Source: an uncultured beta proteobacterium
GTDB taxonomy: Bacteria; Pseudomonadota; Gammaproteobacteria; Burkholderiales; Burkholderiaceae_C
Direction: 5' to 3'
Assembly (NCBI GenBank): GCA_903905735.1
Contig: CAIVHU010000131.1
Location: 1-51,549 of the forward strand
Length of the DNA stretch: 51,549 bases
Positions within the stretch are counted from its first letter, which is position 1; each line of letters opens with the position of its first letter. Positions 43,941 through 51,408 of this stretch are shown here, in pieces. The notes below the pieces were generated by a model. It worked only from the letters and a program-made list of their open reading frames with translations, had not been told where the DNA came from and searched no databases. A program made the position numbers and the translations under genes.

Positions 43941-43966
43941 CCGGCCATTCAAGGGCTGGAGGTCTT
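43941..43966 (-). repeat. Half copy of the dispersed repeat in the riboswitch leader
   Basis: AAGGGCTGGAGGTC is the reverse complement of the left end of the repeat family (GGCCTCCAGCCCTT). With CCGGCC at 43941-43946 it forms a six-pair hairpin, CCGGCC-ATTCAAG-GGCTGG, between the aptamer and the gene start. No U-run follows it. Confidence 0.55.
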
Positions 43967-44022
43967 TACCAGACATCAGCGTTGTCCAGCGTGACCCTCG
44001 CCCAACCTGGAGCGATGAGATC

Positions 44023-46698
44023 ATGCACAACACCGTACCCGAATCAAAACTTCCCCGTGCCATCAGTCTGTTGACTGTGGTGTGCGCTGCTGTGCTGGTG
44101 AGCGCCTGCGGCGGTGGCACCAGCGACAGCGGCAATGTAGCGCTACAAACCGTTGCCGCGCCCCTGGCGACTGGCACCACGACCTTGCAGATTGACGTGG
44201 CAGCTTTGCCCAGCGATGTCGCCGCGCAAACGGTGCAACCTGCCTTTCACATGGCCCCGATGCTGCTGGACACGCCAGACGATGCCGACAGCACGGGCGA
44301 GCACAGGTCGGCGCACCGCCATCCCCACAGGCACACCTTGTCTGCCGATGTCGCAGACATCTCCACGCGCCAGTTGACTCCGCAAAGGCTCGAAGAGGCC
44401 CAGAGTGAGCGGCATCGCGGCCTTGGGCGCTGGCTTGAGCGCCCTACTGAGGCTGGCGCAGCCGAACTCACCGCGCTGGACGGCGCGATCACGCCGATGG
44501 CGACCAGCAGCGCTATTTCGACCTATTCGCCCGCACAAATCCGAGCTGCTTACGGTTTGTCTGCCCTGCCAGCCACGGGCACGACGCTGAGCGCTGCACA
44601 GGCGGCCCAACTTGGTGCGGGTCAGACGATCTACATCGTGGATGCTAACCACAACCCGAACGTGGCTGCAGAGCTGTCGGCTTTCAACCAGAAGTTTGGC
44701 CTGCCCACCTGCACTACCCAAGCGATTGCTGCCACCGCCGCCCTTCCCCTGGCGGCGGCCCCGGTGAGCGGCTGCCAGATGTCGATTGTCTATAACACCG
44801 CTGCGGGCGGCATGACCAGCGTGGCACCCGTCTACAACTCGGGCTGGGCCACTGAAATTTCGCTCGACGTGCAATGGGCCCACGCCACTGCACCGCTGGC
44901 GCGCATTGTCCTGATCGAGGCAGCAGATGCCTCCATCAACAGCCTTTTGGGCGGCATCAAGCTGGCCAATTCCATGGGCCCGGGCGCGGTCTCCATGAGT
45001 TTTGGCGCGCTGGAAGGAAGCTGGACAACTTCGGTAGACTCGGCTTTCAGCGCCAGCAACATGACTTATCTGGCAGCCACCGGTGACTCGGGCGCTTCGG
45101 TGTCATGGCCTGCTGTCTCCACCAAAGTGGTGGCTGTGGGCGGCACCAGCCTGACCTACACCGGCAGCGGTACCCGTTCGGAAACCGTCTGGTCCGGCAC
45201 GGGCGGCGGCACCAGCCTGTACACACTCAAGCCGACTTACCAATCAAATGCTGTTCCTGGCATGGGAAGTTACAGCGGTCGCGCGGTGGCTGACGTGGCC
45301 TTCAACGCCGACCCGTCAACGGGTCAGTATGTGGCTGTCATGGCGCCTGGTAGTACGGCTGTGAGCTGGATCAGCGCGGGTGGCACCAGTCTGGCCACGC
45401 CGCAATGGGCTGGTTTGATCGCCGTCGCCAACGCGGCGCGTGCCCTTTCCGCCAAGAGCGCACTGGGATCGCCCCATGCGGTGCTGTATGGTCAGATCGC
45501 TGCCGTACCAGGCACCTACGCCAGCGCGTTTGCCGACATCACCAAAGGGCTCAACGGCACCTGTGCCATATGTGTATCGAGCATCGGTTACGACATTCCC
45601 TCGGGCCTGGGGACCCCTAATGTGAACAGTCTGGTGAGCGCGCTCTCGGGCGTGGTGAACACCGCCAGTGCACCGGTGGTGTCATCTGCGAGCATCAGCG
45701 GCAAGGTGGGAACCGCCTTGACCTTCACGGCCTCCGTCACCGCACCCAACGCAGTGACTTATGCGCTGACGGGCGCACCCTCGGGCATGAGCATCAGCGC
45801 AGCGGGCATTGTGAGCTGGGCCACTCCGGTCGCTGGCACCTACAGCGTGACGGTGTCCGCCAAGGACAGCAAGACCGGGCTGAGCGGCCAGGGCGTGTAC
45901 ACCGTGACCATTGCCGCAGCAACACCCCCGGTGGTGGGCTCGGCCACGATCAGTGGCAAGGTGGGTACTGCACTGTCGTTTACCGCCACCGCGACATCGG
46001 CCAATGCAGTCAGCTACACCCTGAACAGTGCGCCATCGGGCATGACCATCAGCACCACCGGTGTGGTGACCTGGGTCTCGCCTGTTACGGGTACCTACAC
46101 CGTGACGGTGACCGCCACAGACAGCAAGACCGGCCTGAGTGGCAAGGGTATTTATACCGTGGTGATCGCTGCCCAGGTACCACCGACTGTCGCTACGGCC
46201 ACCGTGAGCGGCAAGCCGGGTGTCGCGTTGTCATTCACCGTGTCAGTGTCTGCACCCAACCCGGTAACCTACACGCTGACGGGCGCGCCCAGCGGCATGA
46301 GCATTGCCAGCACCGGTGTGGTGACCTGGGCCAAGCCCGTGCTGGGCACGTACAGCGTGACGGTGGTGGCCAAAGACAGCAAAACCGGGCTGAGCGGTCA
46401 AGCGGTGATGACCGTGAAGATCGCCAACGCGGGTCCGGTGATCACCGCAGCGGCCACGACTGGTGTGGCTGGCAAGGCCTTGAGTGGATCGATCACTATT
46501 GCTGACCCGGGTGCCACATCGCTGTCGATTTCGATTTCCGGCGCACCGCTGGGCATGGGCTTCTCTGCCAACGGTCTGACCATCAACTACGTCTGGGCCA
46601 GCCCGGTGGTGGGCAGCTACAACCTGAAGGTGTCGGTGGTGGACAACGCCGGCCTGAGCGCCACAACCACCGTCCCGATCACCGTGACGGCGAAATAA
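44023..46698 (+). CDS. Lipoprotein sedolisin (S53 serine-carboxyl peptidase) with C-terminal Ig-like repeats
   Basis: 891 residues. A lipoprotein signal (LLTVVCAAVLVSACGGG, lipobox cysteine 29) predicts a lipid-anchored envelope protein. A 135-residue His-rich, poorly conserved pro-like region follows. The S53 domain begins near YSPAQIRAAYGL. The catalytic triad is visible: Glu278 and Asp282 in ATEISLDVQWAH, and Ser456 in AGGTSLATPQWAG. The oxyanion Asp355 is in AATGDSGAS, and the calcium site is in FADITKGLNG with GYDIPSGLGTPN. Three 85-residue Ig-like (He_PIG-type) units and a fourth diverged one end the protein. Start ATG 44023 has GGAG 11 bases upstream. The leader carries a c-di-GMP riboswitch, so expression should follow that messenger. 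Confidence 0.93.
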   Translation: MHNTVPESKLPRAISLLTVVCAAVLVSACGGGTSDSGNVALQTVAAPLATGTTTLQIDVAALPSDVAAQTVQPAFHMAPMLLDTPDDADSTGEHRSAHRHPHRHTLSADVADISTRQLTPQRLEEAQSERHRGLGRWLERPTEAGAAELTALDGAITPMATSSAISTYSPAQIRAAYGLSALPATGTTLSAAQAAQLGAGQTIYIVDANHNPNVAAELSAFNQKFGLPTCTTQAIAATAALPLAAAPVSGCQMSIVYNTAAGGMTSVAPVYNSGWATEISLDVQWAHATAPLARIVLIEAADASINSLLGGIKLANSMGPGAVSMSFGALEGSWTTSVDSAFSASNMTYLAATGDSGASVSWPAVSTKVVAVGGTSLTYTGSGTRSETVWSGTGGGTSLYTLKPTYQSNAVPGMGSYSGRAVADVAFNADPSTGQYVAVMAPGSTAVSWISAGGTSLATPQWAGLIAVANAARALSAKSALGSPHAVLYGQIAAVPGTYASAFADITKGLNGTCAICVSSIGYDIPSGLGTPNVNSLVSALSGVVNTASAPVVSSASISGKVGTALTFTASVTAPNAVTYALTGAPSGMSISAAGIVSWATPVAGTYSVTVSAKDSKTGLSGQGVYTVTIAAATPPVVGSATISGKVGTALSFTATATSANAVSYTLNSAPSGMTISTTGVVTWVSPVTGTYTVTVTATDSKTGLSGKGIYTVVIAAQVPPTVATATVSGKPGVALSFTVSVSAPNPVTYTLTGAPSGMSIASTGVVTWAKPVLGTYSVTVVAKDSKTGLSGQAVMTVKIANAGPVITAAATTGVAGKALSGSITIADPGATSLSISISGAPLGMGFSANGLTINYVWASPVVGSYNLKVSVVDNAGLSATTTVPITVTAK
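45670..46434 (+). repeat. Three tandem 255-base units coding Ig-like domains
   Basis: The P-V-V/T-V segments fall at 45673, 45928 and 46183, exactly 255 bases apart. Each unit carries GKxGxALxFT, SGMxI, GxVxW and KDSKTGLSG/TDSKTGLSG blocks. A fourth, diverged unit follows from 46435. The near-identity suggests recent duplication and possible copy-number change. Confidence 0.85.
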
Positions 46699-47980
46699 GA
46701 GGAGCGTTGTTGGAAGTCCAGTCTGTTTGCCCTGGCCGCCCGGCCAGGTGCAACTGGCTGGCACTGGCGGGTGACTCGGCCAGCAGCCGACCGCGTTTGA
46801 AGACCTTCAGGCGCGTAGCGCGAAGGCGCAGGGCCTCAATCGGGTCGCGAGCCTGCAACAACACAAAGTCGGCGTGGCAACCCACTTGCAGGCCGTAGTT
46901 TTCCAGCCCCATGACGCGTGCGGCGTTCACTGTCACCGCGTCAAAACACTGGCGCATGGCGCTCTGGCTGGTCATCTGCGCCACGTGCAGGCCCATGTGG
47001 GCCACCTCCAGCATATCGCCGCTTCCCAGGCTGTACCACGGGTCCATCACGCAGTCGTGGCCAAACGCCACGTTGATGCCTGCAGCCAGCAGCTCGGGCA
47101 CACGCGTCATGCCACGGCGCTTGGGGTAGGTGTCGTGCCTGCCTTGCAGGGTGATGTTGATCAGCGGGTTGGCTACCGCGTGCAACTGGCTTTCTGCCAT
47201 CAACGCGATGAGTTTTGACGCGTAATAGTTGTCCATGCTGTGCATGGAGGTCAGGTGGGAGCCGGTGACACGCCCCTGCAGGCCCAGGCGCTGGGCCTCA
47301 AAGGCCAGGGTTTCAACGTGGCGGGACAGCGGGTCATCCGACTCGTCGCAGTGCATATCCACCTGCAGACCGCGTTCGGCGGCGAGCTCGCATAGCAGCT
47401 TGACGCTGGCTGCGCCGTCCGCCATGGTGCGCTCAAAGTGCGGGATGCCGCCGACCACGTCCACGCCTTGGTCCAGCGCGCGCTTCAGGTTGGCCAGCGC
47501 GCCGGGGGCACGTAACACGCCGTCTTGCGGGAAGGCCACCAGTTGCAGGTCAATGTACGGGGCCACCTGGCGCTTCACTTCCAGCAGCGCATCAACGGCC
47601 AGCAGACGCTCGTCACACACATCGACATGGGTGCGAATTGCCAGCAGGCCTTTGGCCACCGCCCAGTCGCAATAGGCCAGCGCGCGCTCGATCAGTGCAT
47701 CGGCTGTCAACAGCGGCTTGAGTTCACCCCACAGCGCAATGCCCTCCAACAGCGTGCCGCTCTGGTTGACGCGTGGCAGGCCATAGCTCAATGTGGCATC
47801 CATGTGAAAGTGCGCATCGACAAACGGCGGGCTCAGCAGGTAGCCCTGCGCGTCGAGGGTGTGCTGTGCCGGAGCCTGCAGGTCAGGGCTCACCTCAACG
47901 ATCTTGTCGTCTTGCACGGCGACTGACATGCCTTGGCGCCCGTCGGGCAGGGTGGCGTTCTGGATCAACAGGTCAAGCAT
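46679..47980 (-). CDS. codA: Cytosine deaminase / CodA-like amidohydrolase
   Basis: Deaminates cytosine to uracil. 433 residues from ATG 47980 (a GTG at 47992 is possible). Colinear with E. coli CodA: DAHFHMDATLSYGLPRVNQS (metal ligands H-x-H), LLAIRTHVDVCDERLLAVDA, LQLVAFPQDG, DVVGGIPHFERT, VDMHCDESDD, GSHLTSMHS, QGRHDTYPKRRGMTRV and FGHDCVMDPWYSLGSGDMLE. All the metal- and base-binding positions I can align are kept. The C-terminus overlaps the convergent sedolisin gene by 20 bases. With the carbamoylase-type enzyme and hydantoinase to the right it suggests pyrimidine salvage or breakdown. Confidence 0.92.
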   Translation of the reverse strand: MLDLLIQNATLPDGRQGMSVAVQDDKIVEVSPDLQAPAQHTLDAQGYLLSPPFVDAHFHMDATLSYGLPRVNQSGTLLEGIALWGELKPLLTADALIERALAYCDWAVAKGLLAIRTHVDVCDERLLAVDALLEVKRQVAPYIDLQLVAFPQDGVLRAPGALANLKRALDQGVDVVGGIPHFERTMADGAASVKLLCELAAERGLQVDMHCDESDDPLSRHVETLAFEAQRLGLQGRVTGSHLTSMHSMDNYYASKLIALMAESQLHAVANPLINITLQGRHDTYPKRRGMTRVPELLAAGINVAFGHDCVMDPWYSLGSGDMLEVAHMGLHVAQMTSQSAMRQCFDAVTVNAARVMGLENYGLQVGCHADFVLLQARDPIEALRLRATRLKVFKRGRLLAESPASASQLHLAGRPGQTDWTSNNAPLISPSR

Positions 47981-47993
47981 GGCAAATGACACC

Positions 47994-48050
47994 GCAATTG
48001 CTGTAAGTAAAAGAGCACCTCGCCCTTTTTATTCAAGGGCCTGAGGCCGA
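47994..48050 (-). repeat. Dispersed palindromic repeat overlapping the end of a cyclase gene, copy 9
   Basis: On the minus strand it reads GTCGGCCTCAGGCCCTTGAA, then TAAAAAGGGCGAGGTGCTCT and on to ACAGCAATTG. It encodes the last residues (SRPQALE) and the TAA stop codon of the diguanylate cyclase gene. Confidence 0.7.
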
Positions 48051-49354
48051 CTTGCCATAAATTTCTGCCAGGGTTGCGGCTGCAGGCGGGGTGCGCATTC
48101 CACCCGGTCGCGTCCCTGCGCCTTGGCGCGGTACAGCGCCGAGTCGGCGGCAATGAACAGGTTTTCAGCTGTGTCAGCGTGGTCCGGAAACACCGCCACG
48201 CCAAAGCTGCAGGTCATGTCGGGCAGGCGTGCAATGTCGTGCCAGCCGATGCCGGCGATTTTGGTGCGCAATTTTTCTGCCAGCTTCAGCAGGTCTGTTT
48301 CCTGCGTGTCGGTGCACAGCAGCAAAAACTCTTCGCCGCCCCAACGGAACAGGCGGTCAGTGGTGCGGATCTCGCTGGCGATGGTGCGGGCGACGCGCTG
48401 CAGCACCTTGTCGCCAATGGCGTGGCCGTGTTCGTCGTTGATGCGCTTGAAAAAGTCCAGGTCAAAGAAACACAGCCCCAGCGGCACGTCCAGCCTGCGG
48501 CACAAATCGAGCTGGCTGCTCAGCAACTGGTCGCATTCACGGCGATTGAGCAGGCCGGTCAGCGGGTCGTGTGAGGCCATGGCCTGCAGCGTGAGCTCCA
48601 TGGTTTTCTGGTCGGTGACGTTGTGCACCATGCCTACCATGCGGGTGGGTTTGCCGCTGCTGTCGCGCTCGCAGACACGCCCGCGGTCATGCACCCACAG
48701 GTAGTGGCCGTTGCGGTTGCGCAGGCGGTATTCGGCGTTGTAGCGGCCACGCAAGCCGTCAATGTGCTCCTGCAGCACGCGGCGCACCCACGGCGCATCT
48801 TCCGGGTGGACATTGGCAGCCCAGGTGTCCAGCGTGGGTTTCATCTCGTGGGGTCCATAACCCAGCATGCGCGCCAGCTGCGGGCTGAAAAACACCTCGT
48901 TGGTGATTAAGTTCCAGTCCCACAGACCGTCGGACGCTTCAGTCAGGGCGTAGCGTAGCTGGGCATCGCGGCTGTGCAGGTCGCGCTCCAGCGCCAGACG
49001 CTGGCTGATGTCGCGGGCAACAGATAGAAAGTATTCGCGCCCTTCGTGCATGAAACGGCGGGTGTTGACCTCCACCGGCACCTCGGTGCCCGACTTGTGG
49101 CGGTGCTGACCAATGAACACATAGTTGTCGGTGGCGCGAATCGCCTGCGCGATACTGGCCCATTGGTCCATGCCGACCACGTCGGTCTGCAGGCTGAGCA
49201 CCGAGTGATCTAGCACCTCCTCGCGCGGCATGCCGAGTTGCGTCAGCGCAGCGTCATTGCAATCCAGGATGCTGGAGCTCTCAGGGTCAATCAGAAACAC
49301 GCCATCGGGCAGGTGCTTGAACAGGGCGGCATACAGCGGACCGGACAACGGCAT
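48029..49354 (-). CDS. PAS-PAS-GGDEF diguanylate cyclase
   Basis: 441 residues from ATG 49354, which follows AAGGAG; the frame is open to 49435. Cytoplasmic, with no membrane segment. Two PAS domains (LPDGVFLIDPESSSILDCND and LWDWNLITNEVFFSPQLARM), the second with a PAC motif ending MVHNVTDQK, precede the GGDEF domain. The GGEEF signature (339-343, FRWGGEEFLLL) is an active variant, and RTTD is the inhibitory RxxD site. No EAL. It is predicted to synthesise c-di-GMP. It sits between codA and the amidohydrolase gene, all leftward, so it could be co-transcribed with nitrogen-salvage genes. Confidence 0.92.
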   Translation of the reverse strand: MPLSGPLYAALFKHLPDGVFLIDPESSSILDCNDAALTQLGMPREEVLDHSVLSLQTDVVGMDQWASIAQAIRATDNYVFIGQHRHKSGTEVPVEVNTRRFMHEGREYFLSVARDISQRLALERDLHSRDAQLRYALTEASDGLWDWNLITNEVFFSPQLARMLGYGPHEMKPTLDTWAANVHPEDAPWVRRVLQEHIDGLRGRYNAEYRLRNRNGHYLWVHDRGRVCERDSSGKPTRMVGMVHNVTDQKTMELTLQAMASHDPLTGLLNRRECDQLLSSQLDLCRRLDVPLGLCFFDLDFFKRINDEHGHAIGDKVLQRVARTIASEIRTTDRLFRWGGEEFLLLCTDTQETDLLKLAEKLRTKIAGIGWHDIARLPDMTCSFGVAVFPDHADTAENLFIAADSALYRAKAQGRDRVECAPRLQPQPWQKFMASRPQALE

Positions 49355-49449
49355 GATGGGTGTTCTCCTTGAGATGGGTAGCTCATTAAACACCAAATCC
49401 CTGACTTTTTGGCAGCCAAATGCCAAGCCTGCCACGGACCCAAGTTGCC

Positions 49450-50700
49450 TCAGGTGCCAGCGCGCTCCAGCATGGCGTGCAGCAGCACGTTGCAGCCAGC
49501 GGTGATGTGTTCGGGCGTGGCCGATTCAATCTCGTTGTGACTGATGCCGTTCAGGCAGGGGATAAAGATCATGCCGGTGGGTGCCAGCTTGGCCATATAC
49601 ACCGCGTCGTGCCCCGCACCGGACACCACCGGCATGTTGGAATAACCCAGCTTGGCCGCCGCGCGCGCGACCGCGCCCTTGCAGTCCTCATGGAACGTCT
49701 GCGCCGGGTAGCTCGACACCAGGTCTATCTTCACGTCCAGCCCCGTTTTGGTGGCCAGGCTGGCAGCAAAGGCTTTGACTTCGTCGGCCATGGTGTCCAC
49801 CAATGCGTCGGTGGCATTGCGCAGGTCGATGCTGAATTTGACCCGGCCCGGAATCACGTTGCGGCTGTTGGGGAACACCTGCACCATGCCGACCGTGCCG
49901 CGCCCGTGCGGTGCGTGTCGCAGGGCGGTGGCGACCACCTCCTGCATGATGTGGGTGGCGACTTGCATCGCATCCTTGCGCAGCGCCATCGGCGTGGGGC
50001 CGGCGTGGGCTTCCATGCCGGTCACGGTGCAGTCAAACCAGCGGATGCCCAGCACGCCTTGCACCACACCAATCGTCACATCGTGGTCTTCGAGCACCGG
50101 GCCCTGCTCGATGTGGGTTTCAAAAAACGCGCCAATCGGGTGGTCACCCGGTTCCTGGTCGCCGATGTAGCCGATGCGCGCCAGTTCGTCGCCTACCGAT
50201 TTGCCGTCGATGTCACGGGCGGCGTAGGCGTGTTCCAGCGTGAAGGTTTTGGAGAACACGCCCGAACCCATCATCACCGGCACAAAACGCGAGCCTTCCT
50301 CGTTGGTCCAAAAGCTGACCTCGACCGGCGCTTCGGTCTCAATGTTCTGGTCATTCAGGGTACGCATGACTTCCAGCCCGGCCAGCACACCATAGTTGCC
50401 ATCAAACTTGCCGCCGGTGGGCTGGGTGTCGATGTGGCTGCCAGTGACGACGGGTGGCAAAGCGTTGTTGCGGCCCGGGCGGCGCATGAAACCGTTGCCG
50501 ATTTTGTCGATGGTGACGGTCAGACCAGCTTCTCTGGCCCACTTGGTGACCAGGTCACGGCCCTGTTTGTCGAGGTCGGTCAGGGTTAATCTGCAAACGC
50601 CTCCCTTTGCTGTGGCACCGATTTGGGCGAGTTCCATCAGGCTGTCCCAGAGGCGCTGGCCGTTGATGCGGAGGGTGGAAAGGTCGGTTTTGGTTTCCAT
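49450..50700 (-). CDS. Zn-dependent amidohydrolase, hydantoinase/carbamoylase family (N-carbamoyl amino acid hydrolase or beta-ureidopropionase)
   Basis: M20-type metallo-amidase of 416 residues from ATG 50700 (AGGAG nearby; the frame is open to 50757). The metal ligands are in VVTGSHIDTQPTGGKFDGNY, FWTNEEGSRF (catalytic Glu-Glu) and FFETHIEQGPVLE. The dimerisation insert has GMEAHAGPTPMALRKDA, and the C-terminal ligand is in CLNGISHNEIE. The family includes N-carbamoyl-L-amino acid hydrolase, allantoate amidohydrolase and bacterial beta-ureidopropionase (PydC). With a dihydropyrimidinase-like gene to the right and codA to the left, a role in reductive pyrimidine breakdown is the best contextual guess. 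Confidence 0.9.
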   Translation of the reverse strand: METKTDLSTLRINGQRLWDSLMELAQIGATAKGGVCRLTLTDLDKQGRDLVTKWAREAGLTVTIDKIGNGFMRRPGRNNALPPVVTGSHIDTQPTGGKFDGNYGVLAGLEVMRTLNDQNIETEAPVEVSFWTNEEGSRFVPVMMGSGVFSKTFTLEHAYAARDIDGKSVGDELARIGYIGDQEPGDHPIGAFFETHIEQGPVLEDHDVTIGVVQGVLGIRWFDCTVTGMEAHAGPTPMALRKDAMQVATHIMQEVVATALRHAPHGRGTVGMVQVFPNSRNVIPGRVKFSIDLRNATDALVDTMADEVKAFAASLATKTGLDVKIDLVSSYPAQTFHEDCKGAVARAAAKLGYSNMPVVSGAGHDAVYMAKLAPTGMIFIPCLNGISHNEIESATPEHITAGCNVLLHAMLERAGT

Positions 50701-50755
50701 GTCAGTTTTCTCCTGGGGATGAATGTGCGGGATATGCCGGGGTGGCCCGGCGGCC

Positions 50756-50809
50756 ACTCACTTTTACAGAAACCAGCAAAGCTGGTTTTCTTTGCTTGCC
50801 AAAAGTGAG
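50756..50809. repeat. Nested inverted repeats upstream of the amidohydrolase gene
   Basis: The outer arms CTCACTTTT (50756-50764) and AAAAGTGAG (50801-50809) enclose an inner hairpin AAACCAGC-AAA-GCTGGTTT followed by TCTTTG. The inner hairpin could act as a weak terminator for rightward transcription. I recall similar structures as common in Comamonadaceae intergenic DNA. Confidence 0.5.
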
Positions 50810-50817
50810 CAAAAGAA

Positions 50818-51171
50818 AGGCGAGCCGACGTCCGGGCCGGTGCGCGGTACCGGGTTTTTGGGGTCAGAGCCCAAATTCGCCGAGCCTGTCGGCTCGCCCA
50901 CGGGCTGCGACGCAAAGCGTCGCAGCGAAATTGGTGTCTGACCCCAATAACCCTCTGGCTGAACTCGCTTCGCTCAAACAACGCCAGCCCTGATCCGCCC
51001 GCCGCTGCGCTGCTCAGCCCAGCCTCAACGGCGGGGAGAGTCGCGGCACTTTGCTTCGCCCATGCCAAGCTGCGTGTTGCTGTATCGGAATTGGGGTCGG
51101 ATCCCAATTCGTGCTGAAATATTTGTTTGGTCCAACAGGTGTGGCTCCGAATTGGGCTCTGACCCCAATTT
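50818..51171. repeat. Cluster of REP-like palindromic units (TTGGGGTCAGAGCCCAA type)
   Basis: Four copies of a 17-base unit lie at about 50859-50875, 50931-50947 (reverse), 51091-51107 and 51152-51168 (reverse), in alternating orientation. The first pair is framed by GGCGAGCCGAC (50820) and its complement GTCGGCTCGCC (50888), with a perfect hairpin GCTGCGACGC-AAA-GCGTCGCAGC at 50904-50926 between the units. The GGGGTCAGAGCCC core resembles REP sequences that accompany RAYT transposases. No transposase gene lies in the 50701-51408 spacer, so these would be non-autonomous copies. No other gene is supported in this spacer. Confidence 0.65.
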
Positions 51172-51408
51172 TGTGGTGTCACGCAAAAACGATGGCTTTG
51201 GTTTTGACCATTGGTTAGCCAAAACCGCCACTTGTCGCCGGGGAGGCAATGGCCGGGGGCCGATTTCTGGGCCTTTGACAGTATGAGGCCCCCGGTCATT
51301 GCCTCTCCGGCAGGCACGCGGCCTGCGCGTTCGGAGAGCGCGTCGACGGCAGTCATGGCATCCAAAGCAGGGTAGTTTCAGGACTCAGCGAATCGGAGGT
51401 TAGGCGAC

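Noticed and set aside
43936..44022. A rho-independent terminator in the riboswitch leader
   Set aside because: The hairpin at 43941-43959 has no following U-run; a small GGT-CTTT-ACC stem is too weak.
45670..46434. A CRISPR array from evenly spaced repeats
   Set aside because: The 255-base period is coding, in frame and matches Ig-like protein domains.
50756..51171. An insertion sequence in the right-hand spacer
   Set aside because: There are palindromes but no transposase reading frame and no clear target-site duplication.
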